Positions 7,744 to 17,177 of a DNA stretch of 64,000 nucleotides are shown here, piece after piece. The position numbers were made by a program, and so were the translations under genes. Source of the stretch: CAYPNF01 sp964411985 (GTDB taxonomy: Bacteria > Verrucomicrobiota > Verrucomicrobiia > Limisphaerales > J093); assembly GCA_964411985.1 (NCBI GenBank), contig CAYPNF010000004.1, forward strand, positions 62,001-126,000, written 5' to 3'. Below the pieces are notes generated by a model. The model was not told the origin of the DNA and searched no databases. It saw nothing but the letters and a program-made list of their open reading frames with translations. The first letter of the stretch is position 1. Each line of letters starts with the position of its first letter.

Positions 7744-10667
7744 GGCGTTGCGGTGCCGGGCGACAGGACTTTCCTCAGATAGGAGCCGGTATGACTCTCC
7801 GGACAAAGTGCGACGGTCGCCGGGGTGCCTTGCGCGACCACCGTTCCGCCCCGGTCGCCACCCTCCGGGCCCAAGTCGATGACCCAATCGGCGCATTTGA
7901 TGACATCGAGGTTATGTTCGATCACCACCAGAGTATTGCCTGATTCTCGCAGTTTGAACAGTACTTCCATCAGCTTGGCGACGTCGTGGAAGTGGAGGCC
8001 GGTGGTGGGTTCGTCGAGAAGGTAGAGGGTGTGGCCCAGGGACTTGCGGCTAAGCTCTGTGGCCAGTTTCAATCGCTGCGCTTCGCCGCCGCTGAGGGTG
8101 GTGGCGGCCTGCCCCAAACGCAGGTACCCCAGACCTACCTCAGCCAGCGTGAGACACGAATCGTAAATCTGTGGCACGGCCCGGAAGAAGGTGACAGCTT
8201 CATCCACCGTCAGGTTCAGAACGTCCGCAATGTTGAGTCCCTTGTAGGTGATTTCGAGGGTCTCCCGGTTGTACCGCCTTCCCCCGCAGGCTTCACAGGT
8301 GACGTAGACCGGAGGCAGGAAGTTCATCTCGATCTTGATCAGGCCGTCCCCACCACATTTCTCACACCGGCCGCCGCGGACATTGAAACTGAACCGTCCG
8401 GCCTCATAACCGCGCACCCGGGAAGCGGGGAGTTTCGCGAAGAGGTCGCGGATTTGGTTGAAAATTCCCGTGTAGGTGGCGGGGTTGCTGCGCGGCGTGC
8501 GGCCGATGGGGGTTTGATCGACCACCACCATTTTGCCCAGGTGCTCAATCCCGGAAAGTCCGCCGTGCAGGCCAGGCCGGTCGGTGGCACCGTAAAGGAA
8601 TCGAGCAAGTTCCCGGCGTAAAATGTCGTCGATCAACGTGCTCTTTCCGGATCCGCTGACCCCAGTGACACACGTCAAAACCCCGAACGGGATTCGGACA
8701 TCGATATTACGAAGATTGTTTTCGCGAGCTCCGTAGATGCCCAGCCAACCCTTTTCTCCCACCGTTTTCGTTTTGCGGGGCGGAGTGATGCTCAACTCAC
8801 CGGTCAGGTACCGTCCGGTGAGAGAACGCGGGTTCTTGAGGACTTGATCCACCGACCCCGCCGCGACCAGTTCGCCCCCATGCACGCCCGCTCCGGGGCC
8901 GAGGTCCAGGAGGTAATCGGCGCGCCGGATGGTTTCCTCGTCGTGTTCCACCACGATGACCGAGTTTCCCAGGTCCCGGAGCCCCTCGAGGGTCTTGAGC
9001 AACCTGCCATTGTCCCTTTGGTGCAGACCGATGCTCGGTTCGTCCAGGATGTAGAGCACACCGACCAATCCCGCGCCGATCTGTGTTGCCAACCGGATTC
9101 GCTGGGCTTCACCACCGCTGAGAGTGCCGCTTTCCCGGTCCAAAGTAAGGTAGCCAAGCCCGACGTTCTTCAGGAAACCAAGGCGCGCGCGGATTTCCCG
9201 AATGATTTCTGCAGCGATCTTCTGATGAAAATCGCTGAGTGCCAAGCCGGCAAAGAATTGATCAACTTGATCCACGGACATTCCGCAAAGATCCATGATC
9301 GAATACCCGGGTATCTTCGGATTCGCCGGAGGGCGCAAGCCCTCCCTTGGCTCCCGTCCGATGGTCACGGCCAGGATCTCCGGTCGCAGCCGTTTTCCCT
9401 GGCAGGCATCGCAGGGCTGCAGCGCCATGAATCCTTTCAATCGGTTTCGGGTGAATTCGCTTTCGCTCTCCACGTAGAGCCGCTGCAGGTTGGGGATCAC
9501 TCCTTCGAAGGGCCTCGAGATGGAGCTCGTCTTTCCCGCTCGCGAGAAGTGGAAGGGAACCTCTTCCGTACCCGATCCCCACATCAGCACTTTCCGGAAC
9601 GATTCCGCCAGGTTTTTGTAGCTGGTTTCCAGGTTTTGCTTATAGTGTTCTACAACCCCCTTAATCATGCTCCGGTAGTACACCACCATTCGCTTGCCTC
9701 CTCGGCGCCAGGCCAGGATTGCCCCCTGTTCCAGGCTCTTGCTGGGATCCGGTACCACCAAGGTTTCATCAAACACGAACTTCATCCCTAGTCCGTGGCA
9801 GACGGTGCACGCTCCTTGGGGAGAGTTGAACGAGAAATGCTTGGGAGTGGGAACTTCATAGCTCTGTCCGGTGGAGGGACTCACCATACGGTTGGAGTAG
9901 GAGGTCTCACTCCAGGTCGACAGGGCATCTGCTGTGCCCGGGGGTTGGTGGAGGACCACGAGACGGCCTTCGCCCCACTTCAGGGCGGTTTCCACCGAGT
10001 CACTGAGGCGCGTTCGACCGACCGGGTCCACCAGGAGTCGATCCACGACCGCCTCAATGTTGTGGCGTTGTTTCGGGTCGAGTTTGACCCGGGCTTGGTT
10101 TCCAGTCTCCACGAACTCGCCGTCCACTCTTGCTCGAACAAAGCCTTCTCTACCAATACGTTCAATCACATCACGAAATTCCCCTTTCTGATCCCGCACC
10201 ATGGGGGCCAGCAGCATCAGACGGGTTTTCGCAGGGAGGGCCAGCAGCGAATCGACGATTTCGGAGGTGTTTTGGGCCCGAATGGGTTCGGCGGTGATGG
10301 GACAGTGGTGCTGGCCTACGTGAGCGTAGAGGAGTCTGAGGTGGTCGTAGATCTCCGTCGTGGTCGCGATGAGCGATCGAGGGTTGGCGGCGGCGGTGCG
10401 CTGCTCGATGGCGATGGCGGGGGAGAGACCTTCGATGAAATCCACGTCCGGTTTCTCCAGCATATCGAGGAATTGCCGGGCATAGGCGGAGAGCGATTCC
10501 ATGTACTTTCGCTGGCCTTCGGCGAAGATCGTGTCGAACGCGAGCGAGGACTTGCCTGAACCGCTGGGGCCGGTGATGACCACCAGCTTGTCTCGCGGGA
10601 TCTCGAGGGAGAGGTTCTTCAGGTTATGCACCCGGGCCCCGCCAATTCTTATGCAATCCTTCGCCAT
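7740..10667 (-). CDS. uvrA: Excinuclease ABC subunit A
   Basis: UvrA finds bulky DNA lesions and loads UvrB in nucleotide excision repair. The 975-residue protein has both ABC ATPase units: Walker A GPSGSGKSS at residues 33-41 and GVSGSGKST near 670; signatures LSGGEAQRIRLATQIG and LSGGEAQRLKLATELS; Walker B LYILDEPSIGLHQ and LYLLDEPTTGLH. The zinc-binding cysteine pairs are present (CTVCHGLG with CDACQGKR; CEKCGGDG with CEACGGRR). The N-terminus IRIGGARVHNLKNLSLEIPR is canonical. Length is slightly above the 940 residues of E. coli. The gene ends in a 4-base overlap with the TPR gene. I see no LexA-like box upstream, but the promoter region is short. Confidence 0.98.
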   Translation of the reverse strand: MAKDCIRIGGARVHNLKNLSLEIPRDKLVVITGPSGSGKSSLAFDTIFAEGQRKYMESLSAYARQFLDMLEKPDVDFIEGLSPAIAIEQRTAAANPRSLIATTTEIYDHLRLLYAHVGQHHCPITAEPIRAQNTSEIVDSLLALPAKTRLMLLAPMVRDQKGEFRDVIERIGREGFVRARVDGEFVETGNQARVKLDPKQRHNIEAVVDRLLVDPVGRTRLSDSVETALKWGEGRLVVLHQPPGTADALSTWSETSYSNRMVSPSTGQSYEVPTPKHFSFNSPQGACTVCHGLGMKFVFDETLVVPDPSKSLEQGAILAWRRGGKRMVVYYRSMIKGVVEHYKQNLETSYKNLAESFRKVLMWGSGTEEVPFHFSRAGKTSSISRPFEGVIPNLQRLYVESESEFTRNRLKGFMALQPCDACQGKRLRPEILAVTIGREPREGLRPPANPKIPGYSIMDLCGMSVDQVDQFFAGLALSDFHQKIAAEIIREIRARLGFLKNVGLGYLTLDRESGTLSGGEAQRIRLATQIGAGLVGVLYILDEPSIGLHQRDNGRLLKTLEGLRDLGNSVIVVEHDEETIRRADYLLDLGPGAGVHGGELVAAGSVDQVLKNPRSLTGRYLTGELSITPPRKTKTVGEKGWLGIYGARENNLRNIDVRIPFGVLTCVTGVSGSGKSTLIDDILRRELARFLYGATDRPGLHGGLSGIEHLGKMVVVDQTPIGRTPRSNPATYTGIFNQIRDLFAKLPASRVRGYEAGRFSFNVRGGRCEKCGGDGLIKIEMNFLPPVYVTCEACGGRRYNRETLEITYKGLNIADVLNLTVDEAVTFFRAVPQIYDSCLTLAEVGLGYLRLGQAATTLSGGEAQRLKLATELSRKSLGHTLYLLDEPTTGLHFHDVAKLMEVLFKLRESGNTLVVIEHNLDVIKCADWVIDLGPEGGDRGGTVVAQGTPATVALCPESHTGSYLRKVLSPGTATP

Positions 10668-10824
10668 ACGGAGGGAGTCTGCTGTCTACAATCTAGCAAA
10701 ACTAACCCGCCGCAGGGGGGGAAGGCAATCTTCGAACGATTCCCTGTAACTTTTGCGGATGACCGGGCTCTAGAGCTTGCGTAGATGGACAGTGAATGTG
10801 AACGTACCTTGTGACCAACGACCT

Positions 10825-11067
10825 ATGAAAATGGAAAACGCGATCCGAGTTATGGCGGGCACCATGATCCTCCTGAGCCTTGTCCTGTACTACTTTGTGG
10901 GCAAATGGGGCCTGCTGCTCACCGCCTTTGTCGGAGTGAACCTGATCCAATCGGCCTTTACCGGGCTTTGCCCAGCCGAGAACATTCTGCGCGCTTTAGG
11001 AGTGGGCAAGGGCGATTGCTGTTGCGGACCTTCGGAGAAATGCTCTGAGCCCAAGTCCGGTCAGTAG
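10825..11067 (+). CDS. DUF2892 (YgaP-type) membrane protein with cysteine-rich tail
   Basis: An 80-residue protein starting at the ATG at 10825 (MKMENAIRV). It has the two hydrophobic helices of the DUF2892/YgaP transmembrane family (AGTMILLSLVLYYFV and WGLLLTAFVGVNLIQSAF), the family phrase TGLCPAENILRALGV, and an unusual soluble tail GDCCCGPSEKC with four cysteines. The tail could bind a thiophilic metal; that is inference. It lies 66 bases before a TolC-MFP-RND efflux operon in the same direction, a common arrangement for DUF2892 genes, and may be its first member. Confidence 0.8.
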   Translation: MKMENAIRVMAGTMILLSLVLYYFVGKWGLLLTAFVGVNLIQSAFTGLCPAENILRALGVGKGDCCCGPSEKCSEPKSGQ

Positions 11068-11133
11068 ACCGGAGAGGTACTTCCTTGCGGATTTGTAGGG
11101 GAGTCGGTATCCTCACTGGATTCCGATATTCTC

Positions 11134-12501
11134 ATGCCACTCTTGACGTTTATGAGACGGCTGACTGAACGATATTCCTATCTTCCTCTGGGTAAATATC
11201 TTACCTTCATTGTGGTGCTGCTCGCCAGGTCTGTTTTGGCGGCGGAACAACCCACCCAAGGCCCTCTCTCTTTCGAACGAGTCATTGCGCTGGTGCTTAC
11301 GAACAACCCTGATGCTCGAATCGCCCAGTCACGCATCCGGATCTCGGAGTCGGCGCTAGCGCAGGCCAACGCCACGGTCTGGCCAAAACTGCAGCTACAA
11401 TCCTCCTACGCCTGGACGGACAATCCGGTGGGCGTTTTTGGGTACGCCCTGAACCAGAGGTCGTACAGTCGCGACTTGGACTTCAACAATGTGCCTGATG
11501 CGGACAACTTGAACGTGCGCGGGGTGGTGACCCTTCCCCTCTACCAAGGGGGCGAAACGAAGTCCGCGCGCCAGGCTGCTCGCTCGTCCAAGGAGGCTAC
11601 CAAGGCTGACAGCCAGGCGGTGCAGAACGCCTTGGGATTTGAAGCGGCCCGAACCTTCCACACCATCGCCAAGACCAAGCAATACGTGCGGGCGACGGAA
11701 TCGGCGATCCAGGCCCTCGAAGCGAACCTGGTGATAGCCCAGAAGCGAGAGCAGAACGGGACCCTCTTGCACTCCGAGGTGCTGGACCTGGAGGTGAGGC
11801 TTACCCAGGCACGGGAGGACCTGATTCGGACGCGCAACGCCAGGAAGTTGGCGGAAAGAGCCCTGCGCGGTCTCCTTGGGATGGAGCAGGGGGAACTGGA
11901 GATCGAAGACAGGGCGGAGCCGATACCTCTGCCGGCTTCAGAGGATTTCTCAGGGCGTCCGGAGTTGGCGAGTGCCAGGTACCGGGCTGAAGCTGCGGAG
12001 GCGGGCGTGCGCCAGTCCAAATCTGGGTATCTGCCGAAGCTGAGTGCGTTTGGGAGTTTGGACTACGACCACGGCTGGAAGTTCAACGGAGACGGGGACA
12101 GCTACATGGCTGGGGCGATTGTTCAATGGAACCTTTGGGATGGTCAGTTGACGAAGTCCAAGGTCGCTGAAGCGCGGGCTCATTTGGAAGTCGCGCAAGA
12201 GGAGGAACGGAAAGTGCGGTTGGCAGTGGATCTGGAAGTACAGCAGGCGCGGCTCAATCTGTCGGAAGCCGAAGAGCGATTGGCAGTGACGGCAAAAGCG
12301 ATCCAACAAGCCGAGGAGAGCGCCCGGTTGACCCGCGTTCGATTTGAGCAAGGCATGACCCTGGCTTCGCAGCTCGTGGATGCGGAAACGAATCTGACGA
12401 CGGCGCGTGTCCGGAGGGCGGAAGCCGAAGCAGATCGCCTGATTGCCTTGGCGGCGTTGAGGAAGGCCTTAGGGCTTCCCCAGATCTCATCCCAGTTTTG
12501 A
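11134..12501 (+). CDS. TolC-family outer membrane efflux protein
   Basis: A 455-residue outer membrane channel of tripartite pumps. The N-terminus carries a signal peptide (YLTFIVVLLARSVLAAEQP, cleavage probably after VLA). The two structural repeats of TolC are visible: LSFERVIALVLTNNPDARIAQ starts the first, and RPELASARYRAEAAEAGVRQSKSGYLPKLSAFG starts the second. Long alanine-, arginine- and glutamate-rich helices such as VDLEVQQARLNLSEAEERLA would form the periplasmic tunnel. The start could also be the ATG at 11152. It lies 17 bases upstream of the membrane-fusion gene, so one operon is clear. Confidence 0.92.
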   Translation: MPLLTFMRRLTERYSYLPLGKYLTFIVVLLARSVLAAEQPTQGPLSFERVIALVLTNNPDARIAQSRIRISESALAQANATVWPKLQLQSSYAWTDNPVGVFGYALNQRSYSRDLDFNNVPDADNLNVRGVVTLPLYQGGETKSARQAARSSKEATKADSQAVQNALGFEAARTFHTIAKTKQYVRATESAIQALEANLVIAQKREQNGTLLHSEVLDLEVRLTQAREDLIRTRNARKLAERALRGLLGMEQGELEIEDRAEPIPLPASEDFSGRPELASARYRAEAAEAGVRQSKSGYLPKLSAFGSLDYDHGWKFNGDGDSYMAGAIVQWNLWDGQLTKSKVAEARAHLEVAQEEERKVRLAVDLEVQQARLNLSEAEERLAVTAKAIQQAEESARLTRVRFEQGMTLASQLVDAETNLTTARVRRAEAEADRLIALAALRKALGLPQISSQF

Positions 12502-12518
12502 AGAAGTAGGATTTCGCT

Positions 12519-13547
12519 ATGAAGAAGCATACTTGGATCCCTGTCGGAGTGACCCTGACCCTCGCAACCCTGTTAACTGCCTGTCACAGCAAGAAGACCC
12601 CTTCCGAGAAAGCCGCGCTGCCACCGGCACAGGTTCGGCTGGGCACCGTGGTGGAGTCCAAGCGGGCCCTGCAGGAAGAAGTGGTTGGGACTGTCCACTC
12701 GCGGTTGCGGGCGGTGATTGAGGCGAAGATTAGTGGGCGGATTCAGCAGATGCCCTTGGTGGAAGGGCAGCGGGTGCAGAAGGGAGATTTGCTGGTGGAA
12801 CTGGACGCCAAGGAGATTGAGGCGCGGTTGGAGCAGGCGTCGGCGCTGGCCGAGCAGGCAGGACGCGAACTCAAGCGCTACCAGGGCCTCTTCGCGCAGC
12901 AAGCCGCTACGCAACAGGAACTGGATGCCGTAGCCTCACGGCAACGGGGAGCTCAAGCTTCCGTGGACGAGGCGAAGACACTGCGTGATTACACGGTGAT
13001 TCGGGCTCCTTTCCATGGCGTGGTGATGCGAAAAACGGTCGATCTGGGGGATACCGCCAGCCCGGGCAAATCCCTGCTGGAGTTGGAGGACCTGGAGCAG
13101 CTGCGATTGGAAGTGGACGTTCCAGAAGCCTTGTCCCAGCGGATCAAGCCCGGTGATATCATTCCAACCCGTTTTGCCTCTCAGCCCGATACCGTACCTG
13201 GCAAAGTGGTGGAAATCGCCCCATCGGCCGATGCCAGAAGCCGAACGACCCGCGTAAAGCTGGATCTACCGACTACGGCGGGTTTGGCTCCAGGGCAATT
13301 TGGGCGGGCCCTCGTTTCGGCGGGCGAGTATCAGTCCTTGCGTGTTCCTGCTTCGGCTTGGGTGCGCCGCGGCCAGATGGAGATGGTGTTTGTGGATGAG
13401 GCAAACACCGCGCAGCTGCGGCTAGTGAAGACGGGCAAAGTGGCAGCTGGAGAGGTGGAAGTCCTCTCTGGTCTGAGAAGCGGCGAACGGATCGTGGTGG
13501 AGGGCGCGGAGAGCCTTCTGGATGGCCAGCCCCTGCAGGCTAAATAG
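12519..13547 (+). CDS. RND efflux membrane-fusion (periplasmic adaptor) lipoprotein
   Basis: A 342-residue AcrA/CusB-type adaptor that joins the inner membrane pump to TolC. The N-terminus ends TLATLLTACHSKK, so Cys22 is a lipobox cysteine. Following it are the barrel-sandwich hybrid (GRIQQMPLVEGQRVQKGDLL and ELDAKEIEARLEQA), a short coiled-coil hairpin (AGRELKRYQGLFAQQAATQQ), the returning lipoyl half (RAPFHGVVMRKTVDLGDTAS) and the beta-barrel and proximal domains (LDLPTTAGLAPGQFGRALV). The short hairpin fits an RND rather than ABC partner. Order TolC, adaptor, pump with 17- and 55-base gaps supports one transcript. Confidence 0.93.
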   Translation: MKKHTWIPVGVTLTLATLLTACHSKKTPSEKAALPPAQVRLGTVVESKRALQEEVVGTVHSRLRAVIEAKISGRIQQMPLVEGQRVQKGDLLVELDAKEIEARLEQASALAEQAGRELKRYQGLFAQQAATQQELDAVASRQRGAQASVDEAKTLRDYTVIRAPFHGVVMRKTVDLGDTASPGKSLLELEDLEQLRLEVDVPEALSQRIKPGDIIPTRFASQPDTVPGKVVEIAPSADARSRTTRVKLDLPTTAGLAPGQFGRALVSAGEYQSLRVPASAWVRRGQMEMVFVDEANTAQLRLVKTGKVAAGEVEVLSGLRSGERIVVEGAESLLDGQPLQAK

Positions 13548-13602
13548 GCTTGGAGGATTCCAGCCGGGGAGAATCTGAGTCTCGAGGAACAGACGTAAAG
13601 CC

Positions 13603-16600
13603 ATGTCAAATCATTCTGAAGTGCAGTCGGCATCCATGCTTGGAGTCGCAGGGCGGATCGCGCGGGCCTTTATCGATTCCAAGTTGACGCCGTTGATCGT
13701 CCTTACCTCCGTCTTGCTGGGGGCGGGAGCGGTCTACCTCTTGCCGCGCGAAGAAGAGCCGCAGATCAAGGTCCCCATGGTGGATGTTTTGGTCTCCATG
13801 CCGGGGGCCACCGCGAAGGAAGTGGAGGAGCGTGCGACTCGTCCCATGGAGAAACTGCTGTGGGAAATATCAGGGGTCGAGTACGTCTATTCCACCTCAC
13901 GCGCGGGCGAGAGCCTGGTGATTGTCCGGTATAAAGTGGGGGAGGACGTGGAGCGAAGCCTGGTGAAGTTGAACCAAAAACTGCAGTCCAACTTCGATCG
14001 CATTCCTCATGGGGTTTCGACGCCGTTGATCAAGCCGCGGTCGATTGATGACGTCCCGATTTTGGCCCTGACTTTGCACAGTGATCGATATGATCACCTG
14101 GCCCTGAGAAGGTTGGCCGCCCAGGTGGATGACGCGGTGAAGCAGGTGCCGCTTGTGGCGGAAACCACGCTGATCGGAGGTGCCCGGCGGGAGGTGCGGG
14201 TGCTACCGGATCCGGCCAAGCTAGCCTCGCGGGGCATCGGTCTGGCCGGCCTGGTTCCGATGATCCAACAGGCGAACCGCCAGGTGAGCGCAGGAGCCTT
14301 GACGCGGAACAATCAGGAAGTGGTGGTGGAGACGGGTGGTTTTCTAACCGACGCGAACGAGGTGCGGAACATCGTGGTGGGCGTCTATGACAACCGTCCG
14401 GTCTATTTGCGGGAAGTGGCTGAAGTGGTGGATGGTACCGAAGAACCTTCCCAGTTTGTCTTCTTCGGGACCGGGAACGCGGACGGCGGCGCCTTCCGGG
14501 AGCAGGCGGCGGTGACCTTGAGTATCGCCAAGCGGCCGGGCGCAAACGCCATTTCCGTAGCGGACGAGGTTCTGCGCAAGGTCAAGACGCTGAAAGGACA
14601 CACTTTGCCCAAGGAGGTGGAAGTTTCGATCACCCGGAACTACGGGGAGACGGCTGCCGAGAAGTCCAATGAACTGCTCTTCCACATGGCCATCGCCGTC
14701 GTGAGCGTGTCCTTGCTGATCCTTCTGACCTTGGGCTGGAGAGAGTCCGGGATTGTGGCGGTAGCTATTCCTTCGACCTTGGCGCTGACGCTGCTAGTGT
14801 TTTACCTCTACGGCTACACGCTGAACCGGATCACGCTCTTCGCCCTGATCTTTTCCATCGGCATTCTAGTCGATGACGCGATCGTGGTGGTGGAGAACAT
14901 CGTCCGGCATTTCCACCTTTCCCACAACCGTGGGCGGAGCTGGTCCACGGTGGCTGTGGAGGCGGTTGGCGAAGTGGGGAACCCCACCATCCTGGCTACT
15001 TTTGCGGTCATTGCCGCAGTCTTGCCCATGGCCTTTGTAGGGGGATTGATGGGGCCTTACATGAGGCCGATTCCGGTGGGCGCCAGCGCGGCGATGCTGT
15101 TTTCACTGGTGATTGCCTTCGTGGTGACACCCTGGGCGGCGATACGGATGCTGCGGTGGGGCACACCGAAGGAGGAGATCAAGAAGGAATCCGTGCCCGC
15201 TGCAACCGAGGCGAGTCATGGTTCTCATTTCGCCCACGAGGAGGACTTCTTCACCCGCCTGTACCGGCGCGTCATGGCTCCGATGATTCAGCAGGTACGT
15301 TGGAGGGTGGCCTTTCTGGTGGGGATCACCCTCTTGCTCCTGGGTGCTTCCGCCTTGGTCGGGATTGGCTGGGTCAAGGTGAAGATGCTCCCGTTTGACA
15401 ATAAGAGTGAGTTTCAGGTGATCCTGAACATGCCTGAAGGCAGTTCTCTGGAAACCACCGCCGAGACGGCTCGGGAAATGGCCGCAGCGATTCGGACGGA
15501 ACCGGAAGTGACAGATTACCAGGTCTACGTCGGTGTGTCGGCTCCCTTCAACTTCAACGGCCTGGTGCGGCATTACTTCATGCGGCGTGGCTCCCATGTG
15601 GCTGACCTGCAAGTCAATCTCGTCTCCAAGAGCGAAAGAAAAGCGCAGAGCCACGACATTGCGAAGCGGATCCGACCTCGGGTGACGGAGATTGCCGCCA
15701 AGCACGGTGCTCGGGTGGCTGTCGCCGAAGTGCCCCCTGGCCCGCCGGTACTCCAGACATTGGTGGCCGAAATCTACGGGCCAACCGAGACCTCTCGGTC
15801 AGCCTTGGCCGAGGCGGTGAAGAAGGTGTTTTACAGTACGCCGGGAGTCGTGGACACCGATTGGTATGCGGAGGCCGACCAGCCCAAGAACCGCTTTGTT
15901 GTGGATCGGGACAAGGCTGCCTTGCACGGGATTAGCGTCGAGGCGATCGGTACCACGCTGAGGCTGGCGACCACTGGTGGTCAGGCCGGGTTGATCCACC
16001 AACCGCTGGAGAAAGAGGACGTGAACTTGACGGTGCAGTTACCAAGATCGTTGCGCACCACCCCGGAGGAGTTATTGGCGCTGAGAATTCCGACGTCGAA
16101 CGGGGCCCTGGTACCTTTGCGAGAGCTGGTGCGCTTGGAGACCACGATTACGGACAAGAGCATTTACCACAAAAACCTGCAACCCGTCACCTACGTGATC
16201 GGCGACGTGGCCGGTGTCGTGGAGAGCCCGGTCTATGCGATCTTCAAGATGAACCAGGCTCTGAGCAAGCTGGATCCCCGTCAGTTCGGGGGTACCGAGT
16301 CGACGTTGAAGGTTTACAATGCGGTCCAACCGTTCAGCGACCATCAGCCTTCCATCAAATGGGATGGCGAGTGGCATATTACCCTGGAGGTTTTCCGCGA
16401 TCTAGGCACCGCCTTCGGCGCAGTGCTGATCCTGATTTACATCCTCATGGTGGGCTGGTTCCGATCGTTCGTCACACCTTTGGTGGTGATGGTGGCCATC
16501 CCGTTTTCCCTGGTGGGAATCCTTCCCGCTCACGGCGTGCTCGGTGCCTTCTTCACCGCCACTTCCATGATCGGCTTCATGGCCGGGGCCGGGATCGTCG

Positions 16601-16899
16601 TGCGTAACTCGATTATCCTGGTGGATTTCATTGAACTGCGATTGGCGGAGGGTATGCCGTTGGCCGAAGCAGTGATCGATGCCGGGGCGGTGCGGTTTCG
16701 GCCGATGCTTCTGACGGCGATGGCGGTGGTGGTGGGTGCGGGCGTCATCCTCTTTGACCCTATCTTTCAAGGCTTGGCCATTTCCCTGATGGCGGGCGAG
16801 TTGGCGAGCCTGCTCATTAGCCGCATGGCGGTGCCGGTGCTTTACTACATGACGCGTGCGGGTTCCCCGGGGAAACCGCCATCTTCGTCGCCACCTTAA
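13603..16899 (+). CDS. RND-family efflux permease
   Basis: A 1098-residue proton-driven inner membrane pump of the AcrB superfamily. Twelve transmembrane segments in two halves frame two large periplasmic loops. The N-terminus PLIVLTSVLLGAGAVYLLPREEEPQI and SMPGATAKEVEERATRPMEKLLW are the family's opening motifs. TM4 around residue 422 reads IGILVDDAIVVVENIVRHF, with the paired aspartates needed for proton relay. The second half has MIGFMAGAGIVVRNSIILVDFIE. A cytosolic loop around residues 520-545 is long and charged. The sequence is of the multidrug/'acriflavin resistance' type; it lacks an obvious methionine-rich metal-binding loop, so substrate is open. It terminates before an inverted repeat at 16893-16973. 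Confidence 0.93.
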   Translation: MSNHSEVQSASMLGVAGRIARAFIDSKLTPLIVLTSVLLGAGAVYLLPREEEPQIKVPMVDVLVSMPGATAKEVEERATRPMEKLLWEISGVEYVYSTSRAGESLVIVRYKVGEDVERSLVKLNQKLQSNFDRIPHGVSTPLIKPRSIDDVPILALTLHSDRYDHLALRRLAAQVDDAVKQVPLVAETTLIGGARREVRVLPDPAKLASRGIGLAGLVPMIQQANRQVSAGALTRNNQEVVVETGGFLTDANEVRNIVVGVYDNRPVYLREVAEVVDGTEEPSQFVFFGTGNADGGAFREQAAVTLSIAKRPGANAISVADEVLRKVKTLKGHTLPKEVEVSITRNYGETAAEKSNELLFHMAIAVVSVSLLILLTLGWRESGIVAVAIPSTLALTLLVFYLYGYTLNRITLFALIFSIGILVDDAIVVVENIVRHFHLSHNRGRSWSTVAVEAVGEVGNPTILATFAVIAAVLPMAFVGGLMGPYMRPIPVGASAAMLFSLVIAFVVTPWAAIRMLRWGTPKEEIKKESVPAATEASHGSHFAHEEDFFTRLYRRVMAPMIQQVRWRVAFLVGITLLLLGASALVGIGWVKVKMLPFDNKSEFQVILNMPEGSSLETTAETAREMAAAIRTEPEVTDYQVYVGVSAPFNFNGLVRHYFMRRGSHVADLQVNLVSKSERKAQSHDIAKRIRPRVTEIAAKHGARVAVAEVPPGPPVLQTLVAEIYGPTETSRSALAEAVKKVFYSTPGVVDTDWYAEADQPKNRFVVDRDKAALHGISVEAIGTTLRLATTGGQAGLIHQPLEKEDVNLTVQLPRSLRTTPEELLALRIPTSNGALVPLRELVRLETTITDKSIYHKNLQPVTYVIGDVAGVVESPVYAIFKMNQALSKLDPRQFGGTESTLKVYNAVQPFSDHQPSIKWDGEWHITLEVFRDLGTAFGAVLILIYILMVGWFRSFVTPLVVMVAIPFSLVGILPAHGVLGAFFTATSMIGFMAGAGIVVRNSIILVDFIELRLAEGMPLAEAVIDAGAVRFRPMLLTAMAVVVGAGVILFDPIFQGLAISLMAGELASLLISRMAVPVLYYMTRAGSPGKPPSSSPP

Positions 16900-16973
16900 T
16901 CGCAGCCTTTGTCGAAGTCTTCATCAAACCAAACCAAGTCCGACGAAGGTTTCGATTAAGGCTGCGACAAAGG
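16893..16973. repeat. Inverted repeat after the RND gene
   Basis: Two arms, about 16893-16918 and 16948-16973, share TTCGA-AAGGCTGCGA-AAGG on opposite strands, with the variable dinucleotides CA and TT exchanged between arms. The left arm overlaps the last codons of the RND gene. There is no T-run, so it is an unconvincing intrinsic terminator; it looks like a short palindromic intergenic element. The remaining bases to 17177 hold no gene I recognise. Confidence 0.45.
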
Positions 16974-17177
16974 CATGGCTTCAGGGATTCCGAGGGCTTA
17001 CGGTCATCTCGCTTGAGCCTCGGGAGAGTTGGGACGGTTCCGAAAGCGCCATCGACGCTGCGGTTTGTCGGCGCACTCCAAGACCTGGCGGAATTCCGGG
17101 GGGGCAGTCGCTTCTCTGCATCCTCAAAAGACTCGCCAAGTTGCCGGAACGGAGGCATGCTCCGGCCTGTATCAACT

